Assembly: GCA_021811235.1 (NCBI GenBank)
Contig: JAJZPG010000002.1
Coordinates: 62,001 to 126,000, forward strand
Source of the DNA: Pseudomonadota bacterium
Lineage (GTDB): Bacteria > Pseudomonadota > Gammaproteobacteria > Burkholderiales > Thiobacillaceae
Reading direction: 5' to 3'
Length of the DNA stretch: 64,000 nucleotides
The translations under genes were made by a program, and so were the position numbers. The notes beneath the pieces are model-generated. The model was given only the letters and a program-made list of their open reading frames with translations, had not been told where the DNA came from and ran no database searches. Shown one piece after another: positions 35,516 through 46,253 of this stretch; position 1 is the stretch's first letter; the number at the start of each line of letters is the position of its first letter.

Positions 35516-36627
35516 TTGGCGAACAGCAGCCGGATCGAGTCCCAGCCGCGGCCCAGGATCCCGGCCACGCTGACGTCATGCAACGCGACCAGCGGATAGT
35601 CGCCGAGCAGCTTGCCGTCGAGCGTCAACCGCAGGGTGCCCATGCGCTGCCCCCTGCGCACCGGCGCGACGATGGGCTGCTGGGTGATGATCTGCGCCCT
35701 GATACGCGAGGCGCTGCCTCGCGGCGTGAGCAGATGGAAATCCTGTTCGAAGCCCAGGCTCACCGTCGCACGCGCGCCGCGGTAGAGATTCGCCACCTTG
35801 ACCGGCTGCCGGGCGCGATAGAGCAGCACGCTGTCGAAGTTCTCGAAGCCGAAGTTCAGCAGCCGCAATGCATCCTGCGTGCGCTGCGCGTCCGAGCGCG
35901 CGCCGAGCACCACCGCTATGCGGCGCTGGTCGCCGCGCTGTGCCGAGGCCGCCATGCAGTAGCCGGCCTGCACGGTGCGGCCGACCTTGAGGCCGTTCAC
36001 CGTACTGTCGCGCCACAGCAGGCGGTTGGCGTTGTAGTAGCTGAGTCCCTTGAATGCCAGTTCCTTCTGCGCAAAGAACGTCTGCCGGTCGGGAAAGTCG
36101 CGCATCAGCGCGCGTCCAAGCAGGGCGAGGTCGCGCGCGCTCGACTCGTGCCCGGGCTCGGTCAGGCCGGTCGCGTTCATGAAGCGGGTACGCGTCATGC
36201 CGAGCCGCCTGGCCTCGCGGTTCATACGCTCGACAAAGGCCGCTTCGCTGCCGTCGGTCGCGGTCACCAGCGCGAGCGTGGCGTCGCCCGCCGATTGCAG
36301 CAGCATCGCCTGCAGCAGGGTGTCGACGCTCACCTGGTCGCCGGCCTTGAGGAACACGCGGGCGCCGTCGACCCGCGTCGCGGCCTCCGGCACGGTGACC
36401 ATCTCACCCAGGCCGAGCTTGTTCCTGCGGATGTCGCCCAGCAGCACATAGGCGGTCATCAGTTGCGTCAGCGAGGCCGGTGCCAGCGGCAGATCGGGCT
36501 GGTGCGCCGCCAGTTCGCGCCCGCTGGCCTGGTCGATCACCACCCAGGCACGCGACGCAATGCCGGCTGGCGCCGCCCAGACCGATGCGGAAAACAGGAG
36601 CGCCAGCCCCCACCAGAGGTATTTCAT
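35512..36627 (-). CDS. D-alanyl-D-alanine carboxypeptidase homologue with degenerate active site
   Basis: 371 residues with a signal peptide (YLWWGLALLFSASVWA) and full PBP5/6-like (peptidase S11) length, including the C-terminal beta domain and an amphipathic tail (GWDSIRLLFAK). All three penicillin-binding motifs are altered: SxxK is SLTQ (52-55), SxN is SAG (112-114), and KTG is KVG (214-216). Loss of the motif lysine and asparagine should abolish carboxypeptidase activity. The gene is otherwise intact and embedded in the elongation operon, so it is probably a structural or regulatory pseudoenzyme rather than a decaying gene. Confidence 0.9.
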   Translation of the reverse strand: MKYLWWGLALLFSASVWAAPAGIASRAWVVIDQASGRELAAHQPDLPLAPASLTQLMTAYVLLGDIRRNKLGLGEMVTVPEAATRVDGARVFLKAGDQVSVDTLLQAMLLQSAGDATLALVTATDGSEAAFVERMNREARRLGMTRTRFMNATGLTEPGHESSARDLALLGRALMRDFPDRQTFFAQKELAFKGLSYYNANRLLWRDSTVNGLKVGRTVQAGYCMAASAQRGDQRRIAVVLGARSDAQRTQDALRLLNFGFENFDSVLLYRARQPVKVANLYRGARATVSLGFEQDFHLLTPRGSASRIRAQIITQQPIVAPVRRGQRMGTLRLTLDGKLLGDYPLVALHDVSVAGILGRGWDSIRLLFAK

Positions 36628-36642
36628 GCTTGCCCTTCTCGA

Positions 36643-37461
36643 TCAATCACGTCTGACCAGGACCGCATTCAGGTCGAGGCGTTCCCGCATGCGCGCGCGA
36701 TCCGAATGCGCCGCGTCATCGTCGGGATAAGGGCCGAGCTGCACACGGTGCAGGTCGCCATTGAGCACCACGCGTGTCTGACTGGGATCGAGTTCGAGTT
36801 CGCGCATGAGGCGATCGAGCAGTTTCCGCGCATTGTCGGCCCGCGAGAAGGCGCCCACCTGCAGGTAGATCCCTTCCTTGAGCGCCTCGCCCTGCGTGTC
36901 GTAGCTGTCGGGATCGAGGCTTTCGACCCGCACCCGGGTGCTGCCGTATTTCAGGTAGCCCAGCTTGTGGGCGGCGGTATACGACAGGTCGATGATGCGC
37001 TTGCTGTGGAACGGGCCGCGATCGTTGATGTGCACCACCACCGACTTGCCGTTGTTGAGCGCGGTGACGCGCGCATAGCTGGGGATCGGCAGGGTGGGAT
37101 GCGCAGCCGTCATGGCATACATGTCGTAGAGCTCGCCGGACGCGGTCTTCTTGCCGTGGAAACGGCGGCCATACCACGACGCCAGGCCTTCCTCGCGAAA
37201 ATCGCGCAAGCTGGTCTGCGGCGTATAGGTGTTGCCGAGCGCGACATAGGTGCGGTTGGCAAAGCGGTGCAGCGGCTCGCGGCGCGGCACCGCGTCGGGC
37301 ACCGCGTCCAGGTTCGCCGGCGGATTGGCCTCGGGGCCGTCGTCGAGGTAATAGCCGCCGCCTTTCGAGGGCGTGGAAGCCTGCTTGGCAGGGGGCGTGC
37401 TGCCGCAACCGGCAAGCGCCAATCCCAGGGCCGCCGCACTCAGAATCAGGATCGCATTCAT
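36643..37461 (-). CDS. rlpA: RlpA-like septal ring lytic transglycosylase (lipoprotein)
   Basis: 272 residues. The lipoprotein signal ends LGLALAGC. The double-psi beta-barrel domain has GLASWYGRRFHGKKTASGE and NDRGPF with the catalytic Asp, and a SPOR domain (LQVGAFSRADNARKLLDRL) closes the protein. RlpA cleaves glycan strands lacking stem peptides. ATG 37461 is preferred to the GTG two codons earlier. It lies between rodA and the dacC-like gene, as in many beta- and gammaproteobacteria. Confidence 0.93.
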   Translation of the reverse strand: MNAILILSAAALGLALAGCGSTPPAKQASTPSKGGGYYLDDGPEANPPANLDAVPDAVPRREPLHRFANRTYVALGNTYTPQTSLRDFREEGLASWYGRRFHGKKTASGELYDMYAMTAAHPTLPIPSYARVTALNNGKSVVVHINDRGPFHSKRIIDLSYTAAHKLGYLKYGSTRVRVESLDPDSYDTQGEALKEGIYLQVGAFSRADNARKLLDRLMRELELDPSQTRVVLNGDLHRVQLGPYPDDDAAHSDRARMRERLDLNAVLVRRD

Positions 37462-37478
37462 ACGCACATTCTAGCCTG

Positions 37479-38579
37479 TCAGGTTTTATTGAGCTGGCGA
37501 TGGGTCGCCACGCTCATCAGGATGCCCACCCCCAGCAGCAGGGTGACGAGCGCGGTTCCCCCGTAGCTCATCAACGGCAAGGGCACACCCACCACCGGCA
37601 GGATGCCCGACACCATGCCCATGTTGACGAACACGTAGGTGAACAGGTTGAGGCTCAGCGTGGCCGCCATCAGCCGTCCGAACAGGGTCGGGGCGCGCGC
37701 GGCAATGACCAGCCCGCGCGCGACGATGGCGAGATACAGCCCCACCAGGAAGATCACGCCGACATAGCCGAATTCCTCGCCGAAGACGGCGAAGATGAAG
37801 TCGGTCGTACGCTCGGGAATGAAGTCGAGCTGGTTCTGCGTCCCTTCCATCCATCCCTTGCCGAACAGGCCGCCGGAACCGATCGCGATGGTCGACTGGA
37901 TGATGTGGTAACCATCGCCCAGCGGGTCCGCGGTGGGGTCGAGCAGGGTCAGCACGCGGCGCTGCTGATAGTCGTGCAGGAAGCCCCACGCCACCGGCAG
38001 GCTCGCGGCACCCAGCGCGGCACCGCCGAAGATGATCTTCCACGGCAGTCCGGCGAAGAACAGCAGATAGAAGCCCGAGGCGCCTATCATCAGCGCCGTG
38101 CCGAGGTCGGGCTGGCGCAGGATCAGCAGGAAGGGCACCAGCAGCATGGCGCCGCCGGCCGCGAAGTGCTTGAGCCTCAGGATCGCCTCGTTACGCTGGA
38201 AATACCAGGCGAGCATCAGCGGCAACGCCAGCTTCAGCAGTTCCGAAGGCTGGAAGGCCATGAAACCCAGATTGAGCCAGCGCCGCGAGCCGTTGCGGAT
38301 CTCGCCGAACAGCGCCACCCCGACCAGCATCACCACACCCGCCACATACAGGGGCGGGCCGAACTTGGACAGGATATGCGGCGGCACGTTGGCCATCACC
38401 ACCATCACCGTCAGTGCCAAACCGATGTTGACGAGATGGCCGCTGATGCGCGCCGGGCTCTGCCCCGAGGCGCTCGCCACCACGGCGAGGCTGATGCCCA
38501 GCAGCGCCACCACGAGGGTCAGCAGGATGCCGTCCAGATGGCTCAGCCTACGTACGATCCAGTGACTAGTCCGCGGCAC
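37479..38579 (-). CDS. rodA: Rod-shape peptidoglycan polymerase RodA
   Basis: 366 residues, SEDS family with ten predicted helices. RQPDLGTALMIGASG, FGKGWMEGTQNQLDFIPER TTDFIFAVFGEE and PLMSYGGT are the conserved SEDS segments; the catalytic Asp region lies in the long loop after helix 7. RodA polymerises lipid II together with PBP2 in the elongasome. The GTG start overlaps mrdA by 14 bp, keeping both in one translational unit. Confidence 0.97.
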   Translation of the reverse strand: MPRTSHWIVRRLSHLDGILLTLVVALLGISLAVVASASGQSPARISGHLVNIGLALTVMVVMANVPPHILSKFGPPLYVAGVVMLVGVALFGEIRNGSRRWLNLGFMAFQPSELLKLALPLMLAWYFQRNEAILRLKHFAAGGAMLLVPFLLILRQPDLGTALMIGASGFYLLFFAGLPWKIIFGGAALGAASLPVAWGFLHDYQQRRVLTLLDPTADPLGDGYHIIQSTIAIGSGGLFGKGWMEGTQNQLDFIPERTTDFIFAVFGEEFGYVGVIFLVGLYLAIVARGLVIAARAPTLFGRLMAATLSLNLFTYVFVNMGMVSGILPVVGVPLPLMSYGGTALVTLLLGVGILMSVATHRQLNKT

Positions 38580-40458
38580 TGTTCGCCTCCAGTTGCATGT
38601 CGCCGGGACGCTTCCCGGTCAGGTAGTAATCGAACACCGCGCGCGCAATCGGCGCGGCGGTACCGCTGCCCGAACCGCCGTTCTCCACCATCACCGCCAC
38701 CACGATGCGCGGGTTCTCGGTCGGCGCATAGGCGATGAACAGCGCATGGTCCCGGTGCTGCCGGGCCAGCCGGCTGGCATCGTAGCGCGCCCCCTGCTTG
38801 ATGCCGACGATCTGCGCGGTGCCGGTCTTGCCGGCGATGGTGTAGGGGGCGCCGGCGGCCGAGGCGGCGGCGGTGCCGCCCGGGCGCATCACGTCCATCA
38901 TGCCTTGGCGCACCACCTCGAGATGCTCTGGCGCGATCGCCACCTGTCCGCGTACCACGCCCGGCAGCGGCTGCCAGATGTGGGTGAGTGGGTCGCGCGC
39001 CGCCTGGACCAGCCGCGGTTCGACCCGCTTGCCGCCGTTGGCGAGCATGGCCGCCACCGTCGCCAGCTGCAGCGGGGTGGTCAGATGATAGCCCTGGCCG
39101 ATGCCTGCAATCACCGTTTCGCCCGGATACCAGGGCTTCTTCCAGCGGCGCTGCTTCCATTCGCGCGACGGCAGGAGGCCCGACGATTCCCCTTCGAGGT
39201 CGATGCCGGTCTTCTCGCCGAGGCCGAACTGCGCGAGGTAGTCGTGCATGCGGTCGATCCCCATGTCCACCGCCAGCCTGTAGTAGTAGATGTCGCACGA
39301 CTGCGAGATCGAGCGCCGCAGATCGACCACGCCGTGCCCCTCGCGTTTCCAGTCGCGGAAGCGGTGGCGGCTGTTGGGCAACGAGAAATAGCCGGGATCG
39401 ACGATGCTGTCCGACGGCTTGCGCACCCCCAGCTCCAGCCCGGCCAGCGCCATCAGCGGCTTGATGGTCGATCCCGGCGGATAGATGCCGCGCAGGACGC
39501 GGTTGACCATCGGCCGCTCGGGCGACTCGTTGAGCGACTTCCAGGTTTCCGGATCGATGCCGTCGACGAACAGGTTGGGGTCGAAGCCAGGCTTGGACAC
39601 CAGCGCGAGCACCCCGCCGGTGTTCGGATCGAGCGCCACCAAACCGCCGAGGTAGTCGCCGAACGCATGCTCGGCCACCGCCTGCAGGTCCGCATCGAGA
39701 TACAGGCGCAGGTCCTTGCCCGGCACCGGTGGAATCCGCGACAGCATGCGCACCGCGCGGCCGCTGGCGTCGGTCTCCATCTGGTCGAAGCCGGTGCGGC
39801 CGTGCAGCAGGGTTTCGTAGCTCTGTTCCAGCCCGGTCTTGCCGATGTGCACGCTGCCGCGGTAGTTTTCCTCGCGCCCGGTTTCGCGCAGGGATTTCAG
39901 GTCGCGGTCGTTGATACGGCCGATGAAACCCACCACGTGCGCCATGCCTGGCCCGGCCTGATAGTTGCGGAACAGCCGCGCCTTCACCTCCACCCCTGGC
40001 AGGCGGTAGCGATTGGCGGCAAGGATCGCCACTTCCTCGTCGGTCAGCTTGCTTTTCAGCGGAACGGTTTCGAATTCATGCGATTCGGAAAGCAGGCGGC
40101 GGAAGCGGCGCAACTGGCCGGGGGTGATTTCGATCAACTTGCCGACCTCGGTCAGCGTGGCCTCGAGGTCGTGGGTCTGCGCGCGGGTCAGCTCGAGCGT
40201 GTAGGCCGAATAGTTCTCCGCCAGGATGTGGCCGTTGCGGTCGAGGATCAGGCCGCGGTTGGGCGCCGCGGGCACCAGCGAAATGCGGTTGCTCTCGGCG
40301 CGCTGGATGTAGTGCTCGTGCTGCATGATCTGCAGATGGAAGCCGCGTCCCAGCAGCGCGGCCGCGAGCAGCGCGACGAAGGCCGCCCCCACTTTCAGCC
40401 GTCCGTGAAAGCGGGCCAGCTCGCGATCCAGGTTCTTCAGCGGCGTGGCTAACGACAT
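38566..40458 (-). CDS. mrdA: Penicillin-binding protein 2 (elongation transpeptidase)
   Basis: 630 residues. A single N-terminal membrane anchor (VGAAFVALLAAALLG), a pedestal domain (NRISLVPAAPNRGLILDRNG) and the transpeptidase domain with intact motifs PGSTIKP (SxxK), SQSCDIYYY (SxD) and AGKTGTAQ (KTG). It crosslinks new glycan strands made by RodA. All motifs are intact here, in contrast to the dacC-like gene two positions downstream. It follows mreD by 7 bp. Confidence 0.97.
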   Translation of the reverse strand: MSLATPLKNLDRELARFHGRLKVGAAFVALLAAALLGRGFHLQIMQHEHYIQRAESNRISLVPAAPNRGLILDRNGHILAENYSAYTLELTRAQTHDLEATLTEVGKLIEITPGQLRRFRRLLSESHEFETVPLKSKLTDEEVAILAANRYRLPGVEVKARLFRNYQAGPGMAHVVGFIGRINDRDLKSLRETGREENYRGSVHIGKTGLEQSYETLLHGRTGFDQMETDASGRAVRMLSRIPPVPGKDLRLYLDADLQAVAEHAFGDYLGGLVALDPNTGGVLALVSKPGFDPNLFVDGIDPETWKSLNESPERPMVNRVLRGIYPPGSTIKPLMALAGLELGVRKPSDSIVDPGYFSLPNSRHRFRDWKREGHGVVDLRRSISQSCDIYYYRLAVDMGIDRMHDYLAQFGLGEKTGIDLEGESSGLLPSREWKQRRWKKPWYPGETVIAGIGQGYHLTTPLQLATVAAMLANGGKRVEPRLVQAARDPLTHIWQPLPGVVRGQVAIAPEHLEVVRQGMMDVMRPGGTAAASAAGAPYTIAGKTGTAQIVGIKQGARYDASRLARQHRDHALFIAYAPTENPRIVVAVMVENGGSGSGTAAPIARAVFDYYLTGKRPGDMQLEANSAAD

Positions 40459-40465
40459 CTCTGGC

Positions 40466-40966
40466 TCAAGCCCGGTCCTGCAAACCCTTGCCGTGCCACA
40501 GCCGCACGATCAACGCGACCAGATACCACAACACGGTACTGGCCGGCACCGTCATCAGGATGCTTAGCCCCGCCGGCGGATTGACCGCCAGCCAACCGAC
40601 CAGCAATACGGCCAACTGCACCGCCAGCAGGACGGGGAACAACTGCGCGGCCTGGCGCAGCGGATCGAACTGCAGCAGCCGCAGGCGCAGGAACAGCACC
40701 AGGTAGACGCCGATCGCATAAGCGATGGCATGCTGGCCGAACGCCGCGCCATCCTGGAAATCGGCCAGCAGGCCAAGAAAGAACGCCGTTGCAAAGCCAA
40801 TTCGCGCAGGCTGATGCAGTACCCAGAAGAGCACGGCCACCAGCACGAAATCGGGCCGCAGGACCAATGCCCAGCCGGTCCATGGCAACTGCTCCAACAA
40901 CACCGCCAGCGCCAGGGTGCCGAGGATGCGGCGCCAGCTTCCCGGGTTTTCGGCCGCCACGTTCAT
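40466..40966 (-). CDS. mreD: Rod-shape-determining protein MreD
   Basis: 166 residues, five to six membrane helices, with the family pattern LRPDFVLVAVLFWVLHQP, then GLLADFQDGAAFGQHA and a polytopic C-terminal half. MreD links MreC to the inner-membrane elongation machinery. ATG 40966 overlaps the mreC stop (ATGA). Confidence 0.95.
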   Translation of the reverse strand: MNVAAENPGSWRRILGTLALAVLLEQLPWTGWALVLRPDFVLVAVLFWVLHQPARIGFATAFFLGLLADFQDGAAFGQHAIAYAIGVYLVLFLRLRLLQFDPLRQAAQLFPVLLAVQLAVLLVGWLAVNPPAGLSILMTVPASTVLWYLVALIVRLWHGKGLQDRA

Positions 40967-41808
40967 CGCGCCCTCACCTGCGGCTCGGCGATCAGCACCA
41001 GCACGGCGCGGGCACGGTCGACGCCCGCCAGTGGCAGGCACTCCACACGCAGATAGGGACTGGATTGCGAACGCGACACGCGGCTGACACGCGCCACCGG
41101 AATCCCCGCCGGATAGATACGATCGATGCCCGAGGTCAGCAGGCGATCGCCTGCCCGGATATCGGTCTGCGCCGGCATGTAGCGCAGTTCCATCTGGCCG
41201 CGCCCGCTGCCGGCCGCCAGCCCGCGCTGGCCGGTGCGTTCCACGTAGACAGGGGTCAGCTGTTCGGGACTGCTCACCAGCGTGACCTCGCTCGATGCCG
41301 GATACACCCGGTTGATCTGCCCGACCAGCCCGGCGGCGTCGACCACCGGCAGGCCGCTGCGCAGTCCCGCGCCGGCACCCTGATCCAGCGTGATGCGCTG
41401 GGCAAACCAGTCGTGTCCCTGATACAGCTGCGCGGCATGCACCACCCGCTGGCCGGGACGGGCCTGCAATTGCAGGAGCATGCGCAATTCGGTGTTTTCA
41501 CGGGCCAGGTCCCTGGAGGTGTTCACCTTGACCAGCAGGCCTGCACGCTCGGCCAGCAGCGCATCGCGTTCCTTCTGCAGCAAACGGTGACGGGTAAAGA
41601 AACCGCCGAGTTCGGTGGCGACGTCGCTGGGTGCGCGCATGACCTGGCGCACCGGCTGCAGCAACAGCGAAAAGCCGCTGCGCAGGCCATCGAGCGCGCG
41701 ATAGCGGGCATCGATCACCACGCAGGCCACGCCGATCAGCAGCCAGATCAAGAGGCGCGCCGTCGGCCCCAGCCGGCGGGCAAACATGAGCTGACCGGGC
41801 ATCGCCAT
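40963..41808 (-). CDS. mreC: Rod-shape-determining protein MreC
   Basis: 281 residues. An N-terminal membrane helix (LLIWLLIGVACVVID), a coiled coil around residues 70-110 (HRLLQKERDALLAERAGLL) and the two beta-barrel domains with ITLDQGAGAGLRSGLPV fit MreC. It is periplasmic and stimulates PBP2. In-frame ATGs three codons (MPGQL) and seven codons (MFARR) later are alternative starts. Confidence 0.96.
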   Translation of the reverse strand: MAMPGQLMFARRLGPTARLLIWLLIGVACVVIDARYRALDGLRSGFSLLLQPVRQVMRAPSDVATELGGFFTRHRLLQKERDALLAERAGLLVKVNTSRDLARENTELRMLLQLQARPGQRVVHAAQLYQGHDWFAQRITLDQGAGAGLRSGLPVVDAAGLVGQINRVYPASSEVTLVSSPEQLTPVYVERTGQRGLAAGSGRGQMELRYMPAQTDIRAGDRLLTSGIDRIYPAGIPVARVSRVSRSQSSPYLRVECLPLAGVDRARAVLVLIAEPQVRAR

Positions 41809-41845
41809 CAGCCGCCCCAGTCTGCCGGGCTACGCGAAGCTGCGC

Positions 41846-42974
<1,129 letters not shown>

Positions 42975-42990
42975 GTCATCCGATACTCCC

Positions 42991-43278
42991 ATGTCCCTCA
43001 GTCAGGACGACGTCAAGCGCATCGCCGCCCTCGCACGCATCGAAATCGACGATGCGCAGGCGCAGGCCACGCAGACCCAGCTCAACACCATCTTCGACCT
43101 CATCGCCGCCATGCAGGCAGTGGACACGGGCGGCATCGCGCCGATGGCCCACGCGCAGGAGGTCTTCCAGCGCCTGCGCGACGACGCCGTCACCGAGACC
43201 GACCGCCACGCCGTCTTCCAGGCCATCGCCCCGGCGGTCGAGAACGGCCTCTACCTCGTGCCCAAAGTCATCGAATAA
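42991..43278 (+). CDS. gatC: Asp/Glu-tRNA amidotransferase subunit C
   Basis: 95 residues. [18 protein letters not shown] and the C-terminal FLVPKVIE-like end (LYLVPKVIE) fit GatC. It stabilises GatA against GatB in the GatCAB complex, which converts misacylated Asp-tRNA(Asn) and Glu-tRNA(Gln) to the amidated forms. It lies three bases upstream of gatA. Confidence 0.96.
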   Translation: MSLSQDDVKRIAALARIEIDDAQAQATQTQLNTIFDLIAAMQAVDTGGIAPMAHAQEVFQRLRDDAVTETDRHAVFQAIAPAVENGLYLVPKVIE

Positions 43279-43281
43279 GCC

Positions 43282-44739
43282 ATGCCCGACACGTCCCTTT
43301 CCGCGCTGGCCGCGCAGCTCGCGGCCAGACAGGTGTCCAGCCGCGAACTGGCGCAGACCTATCTCGACCGCATCGCCGCGCTGAACCCGGCGATCAACGC
43401 CTTCATTACCGTCGACGCCGAGAAGACGCTGGCGGAGGCCGCTGCCGCCGACGCCCTGATCGCCGCCGGCAACGCGGGCCCGCTCACCGGCGTGCCGATC
43501 GCCCACAAGGACATCTTCTGCACCGACGGCTGGCTCACCACCTGCGGCTCGAAGATGCTGTCCAACTTCGTCGCGCCCTACGATGCCCACGTCATCCAGC
43601 GCTTCAAGGCCGCCGGCATGCCGAGCCTGGGCAAGACCAACATGGACGAGTTCGCCATGGGCTCAAGCAACGAGACATCGTTCTTCGGAGCGGTGAAGAA
43701 CCCCTGGAACCCGGCTTACGTGCCCGGCGGTTCGTCCGGCGGCGCCGCCGCCTGCGTCGCGGCGCGCATGGCGCCCGCCGCCACCGGCACCGACACCGGC
43801 GGCTCGATCCGCCAGCCGGCCGCGCTGTGCGGCATCACCGGACTCAAGCCCACCTACGGCCTGGTGTCGCGCTTCGGCATGATCGCCTTCGCCTCCAGCC
43901 TCGACCAGGCCGGGCCGATGGCGCCGTCGGCCGAGGACTGCGCGTTGCTGCTGAACGTGATGACCGGCTTCGATCCCAACGACTCGACCAGCCTCGAGCG
44001 TGACAAGGAGGACTACACGCGCGACCTGCAGAAGCCCCTCGCCGGACTGCGCGTCGGACTGCCGAAGGAATTCTTCGCCGAAGGCCTCAACAGCGAAGTC
44101 GCCGCCGCGGTGGACGCAGCCGTCAATGAGCTGAAGAAGCTCGGCGCAACGACGGTCGAAATCTCGCTCGCCAACTCGAAACTCGCCATCCCCGTCTACT
44201 ACGTACTTGCGCCGGCTGAGGCCTCGAGCAACCTGTCGCGCTTCGACGGCGTGCGCTACGGCTACCGCGCGCCGGAATATGCCGACCTCAACGACATGTA
44301 CGCCAAGACCCGCGCGCAGGGCTTCGGCGCCGAGGTCAAGCGCCGCATCCTGATCGGCACCTACGTGCTCTCGCACGGCTACTACGACGCCTACTACCTG
44401 CAGGCGCAGAAGATCCGGCGCTTGATCGCCGACGACTTCGCCGAAGCATTCAAGGCCTGCGACGTCATCCTCGGCCCTACCGCGCCGGGCACCGCGTTCA
44501 AGCTGGGCGAAAAATCCGACGACCCGGTCGAGATGTATCTCAACGACCTCTACACCATTCCCGCCAACCTCGCGGGCCTGCCCGGCATGAGCCTTCCCTG
44601 CGGCTTCGATGCCCAAGGCCTGCCGATCGGCCTGCAGCTCGTCGGCAACTATTTCTCCGAGGCGAAGATGCTCAACGTCGCCCACCAGTACCAGCGCGCC
44701 ACCGACTGGCACGCCCGTCGCCCGGAGGGCCTGCAATGA
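43282..44739 (+). CDS. gatA: Asp/Glu-tRNA amidotransferase subunit A
   Basis: 485 residues, amidase-signature family. The catalytic Lys is in [12 protein letters not shown], the cis-Ser and nucleophilic Ser in GGSSGGAAA and [12 protein letters not shown]. It releases ammonia from glutamine for transfer to the aminoacyl-tRNA. Normal family length; its stop overlaps the gatB start as ATGA. Confidence 0.98.
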   Translation: MPDTSLSALAAQLAARQVSSRELAQTYLDRIAALNPAINAFITVDAEKTLAEAAAADALIAAGNAGPLTGVPIAHKDIFCTDGWLTTCGSKMLSNFVAPYDAHVIQRFKAAGMPSLGKTNMDEFAMGSSNETSFFGAVKNPWNPAYVPGGSSGGAAACVAARMAPAATGTDTGGSIRQPAALCGITGLKPTYGLVSRFGMIAFASSLDQAGPMAPSAEDCALLLNVMTGFDPNDSTSLERDKEDYTRDLQKPLAGLRVGLPKEFFAEGLNSEVAAAVDAAVNELKKLGATTVEISLANSKLAIPVYYVLAPAEASSNLSRFDGVRYGYRAPEYADLNDMYAKTRAQGFGAEVKRRILIGTYVLSHGYYDAYYLQAQKIRRLIADDFAEAFKACDVILGPTAPGTAFKLGEKSDDPVEMYLNDLYTIPANLAGLPGMSLPCGFDAQGLPIGLQLVGNYFSEAKMLNVAHQYQRATDWHARRPEGLQ

Positions 44740-46181
44740 AGTGGGAAACCGTCATCGGGCTGGAAGTCCACACCCAGCTCGCCACGAAATCGAAGATCTT
44801 TTCGGGCAGCAGCACCGCTTTCGGCGCCGCGCCCAACACGCAGGCGAGTGCGGTCGACATCGCGCTGCCCGGCGTGCTGCCCGTGCTGAACAGGGGCGCG
44901 GTGGAATGCGCGATCCGGTTCGGCCTGGCGATCGGCGCGAACCTCAACCGCGTCAACGTGTTCGACCGCAAGAACTACTTCTATCCCGATCTCCCCAAGG
45001 GCTACCAGATCAGCCAGCTCGCCAGGCCCATCGTCGAGGGCGGCGCGCTGAAGATCGTGGTCCCTTCGACAGGCTCAGGACAGTCGGAAGAGCGGACCAT
45101 CCACCTCACCCGCGCCCACTTGGAAGAGGACGCCGGCAAGTCGCTGCACGAGGACTTTCACGGCATGACCGGCATCGACCTCAACCGCGCCGGCACGCCG
45201 CTCCTGGAGATCGTCTCCGAGCCGGAGATGCGCTCCAGCGCCGAGGCCGTCGCCTACGCGCGCGCGCTGCACACGCTGGTGACCTGGATCGGCATCTGCG
45301 ACGGCAACATGCAGGAAGGCAGCTTCCGCGTCGACGCCAACGTCTCGGTGCGGCCTGTGGGGCAAGCCGAATTCGGCACCCGCCGCGAAATCAAGAACCT
45401 CAACTCCTTCCGCTTTTTGCAGCAGGCGATCGACTACGAAGTCCGCTGGCAGATCGAGACGCTGGAGGATGGCGGCCGCATCCAGCAGGCCACGGTGCTG
45501 TTCGACCCCGACACCGGCGAGACACGCATGATGCGCAGCAAGGAGGAGGCGCACGACTACCGCTACTTCCCCGACCCCGACCTGCTGCCGATCAGGCTCG
45601 ACGAGGGCTGGATCGAAACCGTGCGCGCCAACCTGCCCGAACTGCCCGCCGCGATGCAGGCGCGCTTCCAGAACGACTACGGCGTCTCGGCCTACGACGC
45701 GTCGGTGCTGACCGGAACGCGCGCGCTCGCCGAATACTTCGAGGCCGCCGCCCGCGCCTGCGGCCAGGGCAAACTCGCCGCCAACTGGGTGATGGGCGAA
45801 TTCTCGGCCGCACTCAACAAGGCCGAGCTCGACATCGCGCAAAGCCCGGTCTCCGCCGCCCAGCTCGGCGCACTGATCGCGCGCATCCAGGACGGCACGC
45901 TGTCCGGCAAGCTCGCCAAGCAGGTGTTCGAAGGGCTGTGGGAAGGCGCCGGCGAAGTCGACGCCATCATCGAGGCGCGCGGTCTCAAGCAGATGTCTGA
46001 TTCCGGCGAGCTGGAAAAAATCATCGACGAGGTGCTCGCCGCCAATCCCAAGTCGGTCGAGGAATTCCGTTCCGGCAAGGACAAGGCCTTCAACGCCCTG
46101 GTCGGCCAGGTGATGAAGGCCAGCCGCGGCAAGGCCAACCCGGCGCAGGTCAACGAGCTGCTTAAGGCCAAGCTGCAGTAA
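44736..46181 (+). CDS. gatB: Asp/Glu-tRNA amidotransferase subunit B, with a repeat-encoded loop
   Basis: 481 residues. [34 protein letters not shown] and the C-terminal YqeY-like domain ([20 protein letters not shown]) are typical. GatB binds the tRNA and phosphorylates the side-chain carboxylate. Around residues 108-118 the loop reads [11 protein letters not shown], encoded by an interspersed repeat fragment (separate entry), between the strand KIVV and the conserved [13 protein letters not shown]. The frame is kept and the rest of the protein is intact. Confidence 0.97.
   Translation: MKWETVIGLEVHTQLATKSKIFSGSSTAFGAAPNTQASAVDIALPGVLPVLNRGAVECAIRFGLAIGANLNRVNVFDRKNYFYPDLPKGYQISQLARPIVEGGALKIVVPSTGSGQSEERTIHLTRAHLEEDAGKSLHEDFHGMTGIDLNRAGTPLLEIVSEPEMRSSAEAVAYARALHTLVTWIGICDGNMQEGSFRVDANVSVRPVGQAEFGTRREIKNLNSFRFLQQAIDYEVRWQIETLEDGGRIQQATVLFDPDTGETRMMRSKEEAHDYRYFPDPDLLPIRLDEGWIETVRANLPELPAAMQARFQNDYGVSAYDASVLTGTRALAEYFEAAARACGQGKLAANWVMGEFSAALNKAELDIAQSPVSAAQLGALIARIQDGTLSGKLAKQVFEGLWEGAGEVDAIIEARGLKQMSDSGELEKIIDEVLAANPKSVEEFRSGKDKAFNALVGQVMKASRGKANPAQVNELLKAKLQ
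45062..45084. repeat. Interspersed repeat fragment inside gatB
   Basis: The sequence ccttcgacaggctcaggac within this span matches a short element I know to recur in many proteobacterial genomes, whose in-frame translation PSTGSGQ is found in unrelated proteins. Here it encodes a surface loop of GatB. No second full copy was seen in the window. Confidence 0.65.
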
Positions 46182-46188
46182 GCGAAAA

Positions 46189-46208
46189 GGGGCGCCGACT
46201 GGCGCCCC
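46189..46208 (-). terminator. Hairpin followed by T-run for the DUF4124 gene; poly-C on the other side
   Basis: A perfect 8-bp stem (ggggcgcc / ggcgcccc) with a GACT loop. On the minus strand it is followed by TTTTC, giving a plausible intrinsic terminator after the DUF4124 gene. On the plus strand the stem runs into a 12-base C homopolymer (46205-46216) instead of Ts. Confidence 0.6.
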
Positions 46209-46221
46209 CCCCCCCCGACCG

Positions 46222-46239
46222 CGCACCGGATCCGGTGCG
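46222..46239. repeat. 18-bp perfect palindrome between convergent genes
   Basis: cgcaccggatccggtgcg is a perfect 18-bp palindrome in the 72-bp gap between gatB and the DUF4124 gene. Together with the hairpin beside it, it may help terminate gatB transcription; no protein-binding function is evident. Confidence 0.55.
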
Positions 46240-46253
46240 TCGGACACATCGGG

